From contig NZ_JAHUZE010000009.1 of assembly GCF_019218265.1 (NCBI RefSeq), forward strand, positions 1 through 34,505: 34,505 nucleotides of DNA. Direction: 5' to 3'. Numbering within the stretch: position 1 is the first letter of the stretch; each line of letters opens with the position of its first letter. The position numbers were made by a program, and so were the translations under genes. A model generated the notes under the pieces. It was not told the DNA's origin and made no database searches. It saw only the letters and a program-made list of their open reading frames with translations. This document shows, piece after piece, positions 23,321-31,214 of the stretch. Source of the stretch: Maritimibacter dapengensis. Lineage in GTDB: Bacteria; Pseudomonadota; Alphaproteobacteria; Rhodobacterales; Rhodobacteraceae.

Positions 23321-25089
23321 CAGTCGCTCCGCGTCAGGCCAGCGACCATGTTGGGGTTATACCCCGGCTGGACACGTGCATCGATCACTACGCTCTTGCC
23401 CGCGCGCACCATCTCGACGCCCTGTTTGATCGCCTCGACCAGCTCGCCCGCGGTAAAGACCGGGCCGATCCCTTCGCAGCCCTGCGCCCGCGCAACTCCG
23501 GCAATGTCGATATCCGGATCACCGATACGCTGGCCGATCCACTTGTTCTCGACCGGGCGGTTGCGGGCCACTGCCACGCGTTCCTGGTGCACCTCGTCAT
23601 TGTAGAACGAGCGATTGTTCGACACCACCGCCAGGAACGGAGTGCCATAATGCGCCGCCGTCCAAAATGCCGAGGCCGCCATCATGAAGTCGCCGTCCCC
23701 AAGAACCGCAACAGGCAGCCGGTCGCTGTCTTTCAGCGCCAGCGCCGCCCCGATCAGCATCCCAGGACCCGAGCCGATCCCCGCGCCGCCATCCGAACCC
23801 AGGAAGTCCAGCGGATGACGGAAGTGCCACGCCTCGCCCGCCCAACCCAACGGCCAACGCACAAAGCTGGCACAGACACCTTCCAAACCTTCGCCAAGCG
23901 CCCCGGCCAGCGTCATGATATCAAGCTCAACATCTGCATCGGGGGCGTTCAGCGCGGGTTTGACCGGCAAATCACCGGGCATCTCGCCCGCCCCTACACC
24001 CAGGGCATCGGCAATCGCATGCATCGCAACATCCGGGCCACAGGCCAGGTGCAGATCCAGCGCAGGCAGCGCCTGATGCTCCATCCCCCAGCCATTGTGC
24101 AGCTGATAATCCAGCGACGCCTGGATCACCTGCGCCGTCACTTCGCCCGCCAGTTTCAGCGTACCCGCGACATCCAGCCAGTCCAGACTCAGGATCACAT
24201 CGGCCTCGCGCAGCACCGCGCCCGCCGCGTCGTCGATGAAGAAGGCTGGTTTACCCCGATGCCGCGGGTGATCCGTCGGGAAAGACGCCCCGATCCGGAT
24301 ATCCGTCAGAACCTTCGCCCCCAGCCCCTCGACAAAGGCCACACGCCGCGCCCAATCCGCCGGATCGCGCGACACCCGCCCCGCCAGCACCACAGGCGCC
24401 TTGGCGTTCTTCAGCAGGTCCGCCGCACGTGCCACGCCTTCGGCCGAAGGAGCCGCAGGCAAAGGCGGCTGGTAACGCGCAAAATCCGGCAGCGCCGGGG
24501 CCTGCGCGTGCTGCTTTTCCTGGATCGACACATCAAAGTTCACATAGGTCGGCCCTTTCGGCTCGCTCCGCGCGATCACATCCGCACGCAACATCGATTC
24601 CAGCGCCGCCTCCATCGAGCCAGGCTGATCGTCCCATTTCACATAATTCCGGATCATCGACGCCTGGTCACGGCAGGTATGGAGCCAGTCAATCCAAGGA
24701 CGCCGCAGCGCCGCATCAACCGGCCCCGTCGCACCATAGATCAGCACAGGAACCCGATCACACCATGCGTTGAAGATCGCCATCGTCCCATGCATCAGAC
24801 CCACGTTGCTGTGCAGAATCACCGCCAATGGCTCCCCCGTCACCTTCGCATAGCCATGTGCAATCGCAACCGCATGCTCTTCGTGCAGACACAACAGCAT
24901 CTGCGGATCTTCATTACCAAGGTGGTTCACAAGGCTGTCATGCAAACCCCGAAAGCTCGACCCAGGGTTCAGCGCAACATACTTCACCCCCAAACCTCGC
25001 AACATATCCGCAAATACATCGCTACCCCAAACTCCCAAACTATCCGACGATACTGGGCGCTCAACCTGATACAGCCTGTGCTCTGTCAT
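23320..25089 (-). CDS. Thiamine diphosphate-dependent enzyme, 2-oxoacid decarboxylase/acetolactate synthase-like
   Basis: This 589-residue ThDP enzyme has the domain order PYR, central and PP. The catalytic Glu is in LCLHEEHAVAIAHGYAKVTG (E70/71). The central domain begins near residue 205. The ThDP/Mg motif GDGDFMMAASAFWTAAHYGTPFLAVVSNN is near 465-493. The sequence resembles acetolactate-synthase-like and benzoylformate decarboxylase-like catabolic enzymes rather than the biosynthetic IlvB. The start has AAGGAAAGG nine bases upstream. It is the first gene of a pair with the D-2-hydroxyacid dehydrogenase, separated from nadC by a hairpin. An aryl 2-oxoacid decarboxylase role would fit with the FMN hydroxyacid oxidase (14362) and the aldehyde dehydrogenase (26200), but that is inference. 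Confidence 0.85.
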   Translation of the reverse strand: MTEHRLYQVERPVSSDSLGVWGSDVFADMLRGLGVKYVALNPGSSFRGLHDSLVNHLGNEDPQMLLCLHEEHAVAIAHGYAKVTGEPLAVILHSNVGLMHGTMAIFNAWCDRVPVLIYGATGPVDAALRRPWIDWLHTCRDQASMIRNYVKWDDQPGSMEAALESMLRADVIARSEPKGPTYVNFDVSIQEKQHAQAPALPDFARYQPPLPAAPSAEGVARAADLLKNAKAPVVLAGRVSRDPADWARRVAFVEGLGAKVLTDIRIGASFPTDHPRHRGKPAFFIDDAAGAVLREADVILSLDWLDVAGTLKLAGEVTAQVIQASLDYQLHNGWGMEHQALPALDLHLACGPDVAMHAIADALGVGAGEMPGDLPVKPALNAPDADVELDIMTLAGALGEGLEGVCASFVRWPLGWAGEAWHFRHPLDFLGSDGGAGIGSGPGMLIGAALALKDSDRLPVAVLGDGDFMMAASAFWTAAHYGTPFLAVVSNNRSFYNDEVHQERVAVARNRPVENKWIGQRIGDPDIDIAGVARAQGCEGIGPVFTAGELVEAIKQGVEMVRAGKSVVIDARVQPGYNPNMVAGLTRSD

Positions 25090-25165
25090 GTGTTTTGGCC
25101 TTTCCTTATGAAGTGTTGATGCAGCAGCGCCCCATTTTGAAAGGCGTACGCAATAGGTATTTATT

Positions 25166-25184
25166 GCCCGCCGAAAGGGCGGGC
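25166..25184. terminator. Hairpin between nadC and ThDP enzyme gene
   Basis: GCCCGCC (25166-25172), loop GAAAG and GGCGGGC (25178-25184) form a perfect 7-bp GC stem. ATTTTGCATTT follows on the plus strand and AATAAATA on the minus strand. It lies after the nadC stop, so it likely ends the nadC transcript, although the U-run is better for plus-strand reading. Confidence 0.6.
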
Positions 25185-25221
25185 ATTTTGCATTTCAGAC
25201 GGTCTGGAGCGGTTCAGAGGA

Positions 25222-26073
25222 TCAGAAATCCAAACCGAAATCGACGGTCCCCGCCGAATGGGTCAAAGCACCGGAGGAAATATAATCCACATTTGCCGAT
25301 GCGATTTCGCGCAAACGGCCAAGGGTCACATTCCCGCTGGCTTCTGTCTTCGCCCGCCCGTCAATGCGCTTTACGGCTTCGGCCATGTCTTCGGTCGACA
25401 TATTGTCAAACATGATGACATCTGCGCCCCCGGTCTGAAGCACCTCGTCCAACTGATGCAAACCGTCGATCTCGATCTCGACCACGACCATGTGACCCAC
25501 ATTTCGCTGAACGGCTTCCAACACCTGTTTGATGCCACCAGCCGCTGCGATATGGTTGTCCTTGATCAGGATTGCATCGGACAGGGAAAACCGGTGATTG
25601 TGGCCGCCGCCATGCAAAATCGCGAGTTTCTCGACAAGCTTCAGCCCCGGTGTGGTTTTGCGTGTACAGGTGATACGTGTCTTGGTACCCGCAAGTTCCT
25701 GCACATAGGACGCTGTCAAAGTTGCCGTCCCGGACAACCGCCCGGCAAAGTTCAGGGCAACACGCTCTGCGGCAAGGATCGACGCCGCCGATCCCTCTAT
25801 ACGCATCAAGGTATCGCCCGTTTTGCAGGCCGTACCATCCGCGACAACAGTCTCGACAATAAGATCGGGATCAATCAGCCGAAACGCCAGAGAGGCCACC
25901 TGCATCCCAGAAACAACCGCGTCCTGCCGTGCACGCATTTGCGCCTTGTAGCGCGTGCCTTCAGGCAGAACGGAACGGGTTGTCACGTCGCCTGCTGCAC
26001 CCAGGTCCTCCACAATGGCGTTCCGAACCATAGGTTCGAGGATGATATCGGGGACGTTCGCAACATTGCTCAT
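25222..26073 (-). CDS. nadC: Nicotinate-nucleotide pyrophosphorylase (carboxylating), QAPRTase
   Basis: This 283-residue enzyme converts quinolinate and PRPP to nicotinate mononucleotide in de novo NAD synthesis. The N-terminal domain begins IVEDLGAAGDVTTRSVLP. The barrel motifs TCTRKTTPGLKLVEK, GGGHNHRFSLSDAILIKDNH and EASGNVTL carry the Arg, Lys and His residues expected to hold the two substrate carboxylates and PRPP. The usual Gly after HR-x is Ser here (HRFSLSD). The length is normal. No nadA or nadB is present, which is unusual. It follows the aldehyde dehydrogenase gene by 127 bp on the same strand and may share its operator-controlled promoter (27712). Phthalate resembles quinolinate, so this may be a spare or phthalate-tolerant copy. 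That role is inferred. Confidence 0.9.
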   Translation of the reverse strand: MSNVANVPDIILEPMVRNAIVEDLGAAGDVTTRSVLPEGTRYKAQMRARQDAVVSGMQVASLAFRLIDPDLIVETVVADGTACKTGDTLMRIEGSAASILAAERVALNFAGRLSGTATLTASYVQELAGTKTRITCTRKTTPGLKLVEKLAILHGGGHNHRFSLSDAILIKDNHIAAAGGIKQVLEAVQRNVGHMVVVEIEIDGLHQLDEVLQTGGADVIMFDNMSTEDMAEAVKRIDGRAKTEASGNVTLGRLREIASANVDYISSGALTHSAGTVDFGLDF

Positions 26074-26199
26074 TATTTTTCAGATCCTTGTCGGTTTGCA
26101 GAAAGGGTAGGAAGGGATGGTCTCATCCCGGCCAAAGCAATCAATAAAGAAAAAGCTTTTGGATCCCAGACCCCGTTCGCACATTACCTCTGCACCGGG

Positions 26200-27678
26200 T
26201 TACTGACCCGACAGATTGATATGCACATTCTTTTCATGGGTGAAGGAAATCAGCTCGCCAATACCTTCTTCGCGCCCGATACCCGATTGTTTGACCCCAC
26301 CGAACGGGGCACCAAGGAAATGCCGGCCAACTTCGTTAACCCAAACAAACCCGGCCTCGACACGAGCAGCCGTGCGATGAGCCGTAACCAAGTCCCGAGT
26401 CCAAATTGCGCAGGTCAGCCCCAGCTCAAGTGCGTTGACCTCGTTCAGCATGGAATCTTCGTCCGACCATTTGCGGACCGCCAGAACTGGCCCGAAAATC
26501 TCTTCGCGAGCGATACGCATCTGCGGCGTTACATCCGCAAAAATCGTCGGCGCGATGAAGCTTCCCTGTGCCAGCGCACCTTCGGTCACCGCATGGCCGC
26601 CGGTTACGGCACGCGCGCCTTCGCTCATGGCGGATTCGATGAAGTCCATGATCCGATCGAACTGTGTCCGGCTGACGATCGCCCCCATCGTGGTCTCCGG
26701 CTCTGTCGGAATGCCTGGCTTGTACCGTTCGACAGCCGCTTTGAGATGTGAGATGACCGCATCGTGGATGTCTACATGCAAGAAAGCGCGGCTCGTCGAT
26801 CCGCAAGATTGCCCGCACCAGCCGAAATTCATGCCGCCGACGATCGCATCGGCGATCTTCTTCGGATCGCTGTCCGGATAGGCGATCAGCGCGTTCTTGC
26901 CGCCGAGTTCGAGCAGCACTGGTTTGACGGTGTCGCTCGCGCTGCGCATCACCGCCCGGCCCGCGGGTACGGAGCCGATGAGTGTGACCTTGGCGACGTC
27001 GGGATGTTCGGCCAGCCCAGCTCCTGCCTCGACGCCGCCCGGCAGAACATTGAACGTGCCTTTAGGCAGCAGGCCATCGATGAGCTCCGCCAGCCGCAGC
27101 GAAGACAACGGAGCCTGAACCGGCGGCTTGATGATGACGGCATTGCCTGCGGCCAGAGGCGCTGCCATCTTTCCGCCGCAGAACATGAACGGATGATTAA
27201 AGGCAAGAATCCTTGCAACCACGCCCATCGGCTGGCGTAGGGTCATGTTGATGCGCTCTGGTCCCATAGGGATCGTATCACCCTTCATTTCGGTCACAAG
27301 ACCGGCGAAAAACTCCATCTGCGCTGCCGCAATCGCGGCGTCGCCGCGCATTTCAGTATAGGGGTTGCCACAGTTTGCAGCGTCCATCATCGCCAGTTCA
27401 TCGCCATGCTTTCGCAAGAGATTTGCGATTTCCTTCAGGATACGTGCGCGTTCCAGCGGCACAACATCCCGCCATACCTCGAACCCTTCTTTCGCTGCCG
27501 CAACCGCCGCATCGACATCGGCGCGACTTGCCGTCGCAACCGACCCGATCCGCTCGCCGGTTCCTGGGTTGAAAGTGTCTTCGTACTTTCCCTCTAGTGG
27601 CGGCACCCATGCGCCGCCGTAGTAGAGATGGGCTGGTTCTTGAAGAGAGAGCTTCGCGTCTAGTTTCAGATTTTCCAT
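26200..27678 (-). CDS. NAD(P)-dependent aldehyde dehydrogenase
   Basis: This 492-residue cytoplasmic aldehyde dehydrogenase oxidises an aldehyde to the acid. The catalytic residues are N161 (FNHPF), E257 (LELGGKNALIAY) and C292 (GQSCGST). The cofactor-loop GSVPAGRAVM is near 235, and the C-terminal PFGGVKQSGIGREEG is intact. Full family length (about 490). The ATG at 27676-27678 has GGGAGG nine bases upstream. Its promoter TTGACA-N17-TTATTA (27734-27706) contains the operator-like CTTAG-ACTT-CTAAA at 27712-27725. nadC follows. An aromatic aldehyde is a reasonable substrate, given the ThDP enzyme and hydroxyacid oxidase in the window. Sequence alone does not settle it. Confidence 0.9.
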   Translation of the reverse strand: MENLKLDAKLSLQEPAHLYYGGAWVPPLEGKYEDTFNPGTGERIGSVATASRADVDAAVAAAKEGFEVWRDVVPLERARILKEIANLLRKHGDELAMMDAANCGNPYTEMRGDAAIAAAQMEFFAGLVTEMKGDTIPMGPERINMTLRQPMGVVARILAFNHPFMFCGGKMAAPLAAGNAVIIKPPVQAPLSSLRLAELIDGLLPKGTFNVLPGGVEAGAGLAEHPDVAKVTLIGSVPAGRAVMRSASDTVKPVLLELGGKNALIAYPDSDPKKIADAIVGGMNFGWCGQSCGSTSRAFLHVDIHDAVISHLKAAVERYKPGIPTEPETTMGAIVSRTQFDRIMDFIESAMSEGARAVTGGHAVTEGALAQGSFIAPTIFADVTPQMRIAREEIFGPVLAVRKWSDEDSMLNEVNALELGLTCAIWTRDLVTAHRTAARVEAGFVWVNEVGRHFLGAPFGGVKQSGIGREEGIGELISFTHEKNVHINLSGQ

Positions 27679-27711
27679 CTAAGGTATCCTCCCGGCTTGA
27701 GGCCCTAATAA

Positions 27712-27725
27712 CTTAGACTTCTAAA
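27712..27725. promoter_or_regulatory. Operator CTTAG-ACTT-CTAAA in aldehyde dehydrogenase promoter
   Basis: It is placed in the spacer between TTGACA (minus strand, 27734-27729) and TTATTA (27711-27706), 17 nt apart. It is related to the sites at 14267 and 16977, which sit in the same promoter position. It ties the aldehyde dehydrogenase and perhaps nadC to the phthalate regulon. Confidence 0.6.
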
Positions 27726-27734
27726 TAATGTCAA

Positions 27735-28493
27735 TCAGAGAACCCGCCCGAGGGCCGATTGGACGCCAAGCAAGTGCGGCAAGTATGTTTCAATCGTCTG
27801 CTTCGGTGTCCAGCCGGCAGACGACAAACCGATATTGAGAGCAGCGACGGTCAAACCCTTGCGATCATTCAGCGGAACAGCGATTGACCGTAAACCCGTT
27901 TCCACTTCCTGGTCCACAAACGCATATCCGTCCTCTCTCGCAGCATCGATCCGGCACAAGGTCTGAACTGGGTCGAGTATTGAGAACTTGGTCCGCGGGG
28001 TAAGGTCCGAGCGTCTGACAAGCAGGTCAGCCTCTTCGCGAGGCAGCGCAGCCAACAGAACCCTTCCCATCGAGGTGCAATGGGCGGGGAGTCGTGACCC
28101 AGGCATGAGCCCGATGGACATCACACGTTTCTGCGCCGCGCGCGCGATATACACGATCTCGGTCTCATCGAGCAGTGCCACGGAACAGCTTTGACCAATT
28201 TGCTCGGAGAGTTGGTCAAGCCAAGGTTGGACAATCTGCGAGAGCGGTAGGGAAGCAAGTGCGGCCACTCCGAGCCGTAGGATGCGCGGGGTAAGAGTAA
28301 AAAACTTACCGTCATAGTCGGCGTAACCTTCGCGGTGGAGCGTCAACAGTACGCGTCGCGTAGCAGCGCGATCCAAGCCACTGGCGACGGCAGCTTCGGA
28401 TATCGAAAGACGCGGGGATGTGGGTCCGAAGGCTTCGATCACTTTCAGCCCCTTGGCGAGCGAGGCGATGTAGTCGGTGGGATTGTTCAACAT
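27735..28493 (-). CDS. pcaR: IclR-family regulator, PcaR-like
   Basis: This 252-residue IclR regulator starts at ATG 28491-28493; the frame is open to a TTG at 28529, but the ATG places the usual short lead before the HTH. The N-terminal winged helix is SLAKGLKVIEAF...ISEAAVASGLDRAATRRVLLTLHREGYA. The effector-binding domain has SCSVALLDETEIVYIARA, PAHCTSMGRVLLA and the typical ending of Pca/Pob regulators. It is divergent from pcaIJF, which it probably activates in response to 3-oxoadipate or protocatechuate, as known for PcaR/PcaU relatives. The gene symbol is by family and position; PcaU or PobR are close alternatives. Confidence 0.82.
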   Translation of the reverse strand: MLNNPTDYIASLAKGLKVIEAFGPTSPRLSISEAAVASGLDRAATRRVLLTLHREGYADYDGKFFTLTPRILRLGVAALASLPLSQIVQPWLDQLSEQIGQSCSVALLDETEIVYIARAAQKRVMSIGLMPGSRLPAHCTSMGRVLLAALPREEADLLVRRSDLTPRTKFSILDPVQTLCRIDAAREDGYAFVDQEVETGLRSIAVPLNDRKGLTVAALNIGLSSAGWTPKQTIETYLPHLLGVQSALGRVL

Positions 28494-28499
28494 GCGAAC

Positions 28500-28538
28500 G
28501 TTGATATACACATGTTGAAAAAAGATCAATATATGAAC
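28500..28538. promoter_or_regulatory. Candidate IclR operator between pcaR and pcaI
   Basis: GTTGATATA (28500-28508) and TATATGAAC (28530-28538) are near-perfect inverted arms (8 of 9) with a 21-nt AT-rich spacer between the divergent genes. IclR proteins often bind such spaced or palindromic sites here. Confidence 0.35.
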
Positions 28539-28598
28539 ATTTTACTCGCTACGGCGGTAATCTAGGGATATTTCGAAGTGAATGTAAGGAGGATCCTG

Positions 28599-29318
28599 AT
28601 GAACAAAACATCGCCCAGCCTCGCTGACGCGGTTGCGGATATCCCCGATGGCGTACAGGTTATGATCGGTGGCTTTGGAGGCTCCGGAGCCCCGATCGAA
28701 CTGATCCACGCTTTAATCGACCGCTTTCGTGCCACCGGCAGCCCCAAGAATCTTACCGTGATAAACAATAACGCGGGAAACGGCGCGATCGGAATCGCCG
28801 CGATGATCAAAGCGGGGATGGTCAGGAAGATGATCTGCTCTTTCCCGCGCAGCTCCAACGCCGAGGCATTCAACGAAAAATACCTGGCAAGCGAAATCGA
28901 GCTCGAGTTGATCCCGCAGGGTACATTGGCCGAACGCATTCGCGCGCGCGGAGCAGGCATTCCCGCTTTTTATACGCCAACTTCTTTTGGTACCGAGCTT
29001 GCCGAAGGCAAGCCGACAGAGACGTTCGACGGCAAGATGTACGTGCAAGAGTTGTGGTTGAAGGCCGACTTCGCCCTGATCAAAGGCCATGATGGTGACG
29101 AGACCGGCAACCTTACCTATCGTTTGGCTGGCCGGAACTTCAATCCGTTGATGGCGATGGCTGCCGATCGCACGATTGCGCAGGTCTCCAACCTCCGCGC
29201 ACCCGGCTCCATCGATCCTGAGGCGGTAGTTACCCCCGGAATCTTCGTCGACAAGATTGTCGAGGTTCCCGCGCCTCAACAAGAAGAAGTACTCGTGCGT
29301 AGGGGGGTGGTCTACTGA
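28599..29318 (+). CDS. pcaI: 3-oxoadipate CoA-transferase subunit A
   Basis: This 239-residue alpha subunit of succinyl-CoA:3-oxoadipate CoA-transferase makes 3-oxoadipyl-CoA in the ortho pathway. The start at 28599 has AAGGAGG six bases upstream and is preferred to the frame start at 28578. Family motifs are GGFGGSGAP near residue 26 and GNLTYRLAGRNFNPLMA, which is typical of subunit A. The stop overlaps the start of pcaJ by one base (TGATG). It is the first gene of pcaIJF, divergent from the IclR regulator. It acts as a heteromer with PcaJ in the cytoplasm. Confidence 0.93.
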   Translation: MNKTSPSLADAVADIPDGVQVMIGGFGGSGAPIELIHALIDRFRATGSPKNLTVINNNAGNGAIGIAAMIKAGMVRKMICSFPRSSNAEAFNEKYLASEIELELIPQGTLAERIRARGAGIPAFYTPTSFGTELAEGKPTETFDGKMYVQELWLKADFALIKGHDGDETGNLTYRLAGRNFNPLMAMAADRTIAQVSNLRAPGSIDPEAVVTPGIFVDKIVEVPAPQQEEVLVRRGVVY

Positions 29319-30013
29319 TGTCCGGTTTCAATTTAATGGAAGACAAACTGACGAACGCGCAGATCGCGTGGCGTGCCGCTCAGGATATCGAAGATGGTTC
29401 CTATGTGAACCTCGGTATCGGATTTCCCGAGATGATCGCCAAGTTCCAGCCCGATGGCCGCGATGTAACCTATCATACCGAGAACGGCGTGCTGGGATTC
29501 GGAAAAGCCCCTGCGGAGGGACAGGAAGACTGGGATCTTATTAATGCGGGCAAAAAGGCGATTACATTGAAGCCCGGTGCATCCTTTTTCCATCATGCCG
29601 ACAGCTTTTCGATGGTGCGCGGTGGCCACCTCGATCTGGCCGTTCTTGGCGCGTATCAGGTCGCCCAGAACGGCGATCTGGCGAACTGGCGCGTAGGCAC
29701 CAAAGGCGTGCCGGCCGTGGGTGGAGCAATGGACCTTGTGCATGGGGCCAAGCGTGTGGCGGTTGTAACTGACCATGTAACCAAGGATGGCGGCCCGAAA
29801 CTGGTCGAGGCCTGTACTTTCCCGCTGACAGGCGTCGGGTGCGTGACCCGCGTCTACACCTCTCTGGCCGTGATTGACATCGAAGATAGCAAATTCGTGC
29901 TTCGTGAAAAACTGCCGGGCATCACTTTGGACGCCTTGCAGGCGGTGACTGGCGCGACGTTGCACATTGTTGGCGAAGTTGCCGAACTCAATGTTCCCGA
30001 GGGAATCTCATGA
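29318..30013 (+). CDS. pcaJ: 3-oxoadipate CoA-transferase subunit B
   Basis: This 231-residue beta subunit carries the catalytic glutamate (E55 in YHTENGVLGFG) that forms the CoA thioester intermediate. NLGIGFPEMIAKF, GGHLDLAVLGAYQV and GAMDLVHGAKRVAV are family signatures. The length is slightly above the usual 215 residues. It starts at the last base of the pcaI stop and itself ends in ATGA shared with pcaF, so all three are translationally coupled. It forms the transferase with PcaI. Confidence 0.93.
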   Translation: MSGFNLMEDKLTNAQIAWRAAQDIEDGSYVNLGIGFPEMIAKFQPDGRDVTYHTENGVLGFGKAPAEGQEDWDLINAGKKAITLKPGASFFHHADSFSMVRGGHLDLAVLGAYQVAQNGDLANWRVGTKGVPAVGGAMDLVHGAKRVAVVTDHVTKDGGPKLVEACTFPLTGVGCVTRVYTSLAVIDIEDSKFVLREKLPGITLDALQAVTGATLHIVGEVAELNVPEGIS

Positions 30014-31209
30014 CTGACGTATACATATGCGACTACATCCGCACACCAATCGGCCGCTTTGGCGGTGCGCTTTCCTCCGTCCGCGCTGACGACCTTGCCG
30101 CGATTCCGCTTCGGGCCATTGCCGCGCGCAATCCGGGCCTCGACCTTGCCGCGATCGACGAGGTGATCTTCGGCTGCGCCAATCAGGCTGGCGAAAACAA
30201 CCGCAACGTCGCCCGCATGGCGCTGCTTCTCGCAGGCTATCCCGAGACGGTGCCGGGTACGACGATGAACCGACTTTGCGGCTCGGGTATGGATGCGGTC
30301 ATCACTGCAGCTCGGGCGATCAAATCCGGCGAGGCCGAGCTGCTTGTCGCCGGAGGGGTAGAGAGCATGTCGCGCGCGCCATTCGTGATGCCCAAGGCCA
30401 CCTCCGCCTTCTCGCGGGCCAATGAGGTCCACGACACCACTATCGGCTGGCGTTTCGTTAACAAGCTGATGAAGGAACAATATGGCGTCGACAGCATGCC
30501 CGAGACGGCAGAGAATGTGGCCGAAGATTTTGGCATCTCGCGCCCCGATCAGGATGCCTTCGCCTTGCGCTCGCAGCAGAAAGCGGCCAAAGCCCAAGTC
30601 AATGGCCGTTTGGCCCAGGAGATCGTGCCGGTTACGATCCCGCAGCGCAAAGGTGATCCTCTGGTCATCGACACCGACGAGCATCCGCGTTCCACGACTA
30701 CATACGAAGGCCTGAAAAAACTTCGGCCCTTCGTGAAAGCCGATGGCACTGTGACAGCGGGCAACGCCTCTGGCGTGAATGACGGGTCTGCCGCTTTGAT
30801 CCTTTCGACGAAAGAAGCTGCCGAAAAGCATGGGCTTAAGCCGATCGCCAGAGTGCTCGGCGGGGCAACCGCCGGCGTGGCGCCGCGCATCATGGGCTTC
30901 GGCCCGGCTCCGGCCTCGAGAAAGCTTCTGGCGCGTCTTGGCCTGCGCCAAGAGGAGTTCGCAGTGATTGAGCTTAACGAAGCTTTCGCCTCGCAGGGCC
31001 TCGCCACGTTGCGTAATCTTGGGATTGCTGATGATGACGTGCGTGTGAACCCCAATGGCGGGGCAATCGCGTTGGGTCATCCGCTGGGCATGTCGGGTGC
31101 GCGGATTACTGGCACCGCGATGCTTGACCTCAAGCCTGGTGAGAAATCGCTATCCACCATGTGTATCGGTGTAGGACAGGGTATTGCTATTGCGCTAGAA
31201 GCCGTCTGA
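30010..31209 (+). CDS. pcaF: 3-oxoadipyl-CoA thiolase
   Basis: This 399-residue thiolase splits 3-oxoadipyl-CoA with CoA into succinyl-CoA and acetyl-CoA, the last ortho-pathway step. The acyl-accepting Cys is C90 (MNRLCGSGMD), the His is in NPNGGAIALGHPLGMSGAR, and the second Cys is in CIGVGQGIA. The length and N-terminus (YICDYIRTPIGRFGGALSSVRADDLAAIPL) match PcaF rather than the generic acetyl-CoA acetyltransferase. The start overlaps the pcaJ stop (ATGA), with GAGGGA six bases away. The gene is convergent with pcaQ, with only 5 bp between their stop codons, so no terminator fits between them. Confidence 0.93.
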   Translation: MTDVYICDYIRTPIGRFGGALSSVRADDLAAIPLRAIAARNPGLDLAAIDEVIFGCANQAGENNRNVARMALLLAGYPETVPGTTMNRLCGSGMDAVITAARAIKSGEAELLVAGGVESMSRAPFVMPKATSAFSRANEVHDTTIGWRFVNKLMKEQYGVDSMPETAENVAEDFGISRPDQDAFALRSQQKAAKAQVNGRLAQEIVPVTIPQRKGDPLVIDTDEHPRSTTTYEGLKKLRPFVKADGTVTAGNASGVNDGSAALILSTKEAAEKHGLKPIARVLGGATAGVAPRIMGFGPAPASRKLLARLGLRQEEFAVIELNEAFASQGLATLRNLGIADDDVRVNPNGGAIALGHPLGMSGARITGTAMLDLKPGEKSLSTMCIGVGQGIAIALEAV

Positions 31210-31214
31210 CTGGC

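Noticed and set aside
23257-25119. 620-codon open frame on the plus strand
   Set aside because: It is antisense to the ThDP enzyme gene, is very rich in Arg, His, Gln and Pro, and has no family motif. The minus-strand frame carries all conserved ThDP motifs.
25222-26073. ModD-type protein rather than NadC
   Set aside because: There are no molybdate transport genes nearby, and the RKTTPG, GGGHNHR and KDNH motifs fit NadC.
25258-26751. 497-codon open frame on the plus strand
   Set aside because: It covers nadC and aldehyde dehydrogenase genes in antisense with no recognisable domain; a GC-skew shadow.
29854-31080. 408-codon frame antisense to pcaF
   Set aside because: It has no domain and no ribosome site; pcaF motifs are complete on the other strand.
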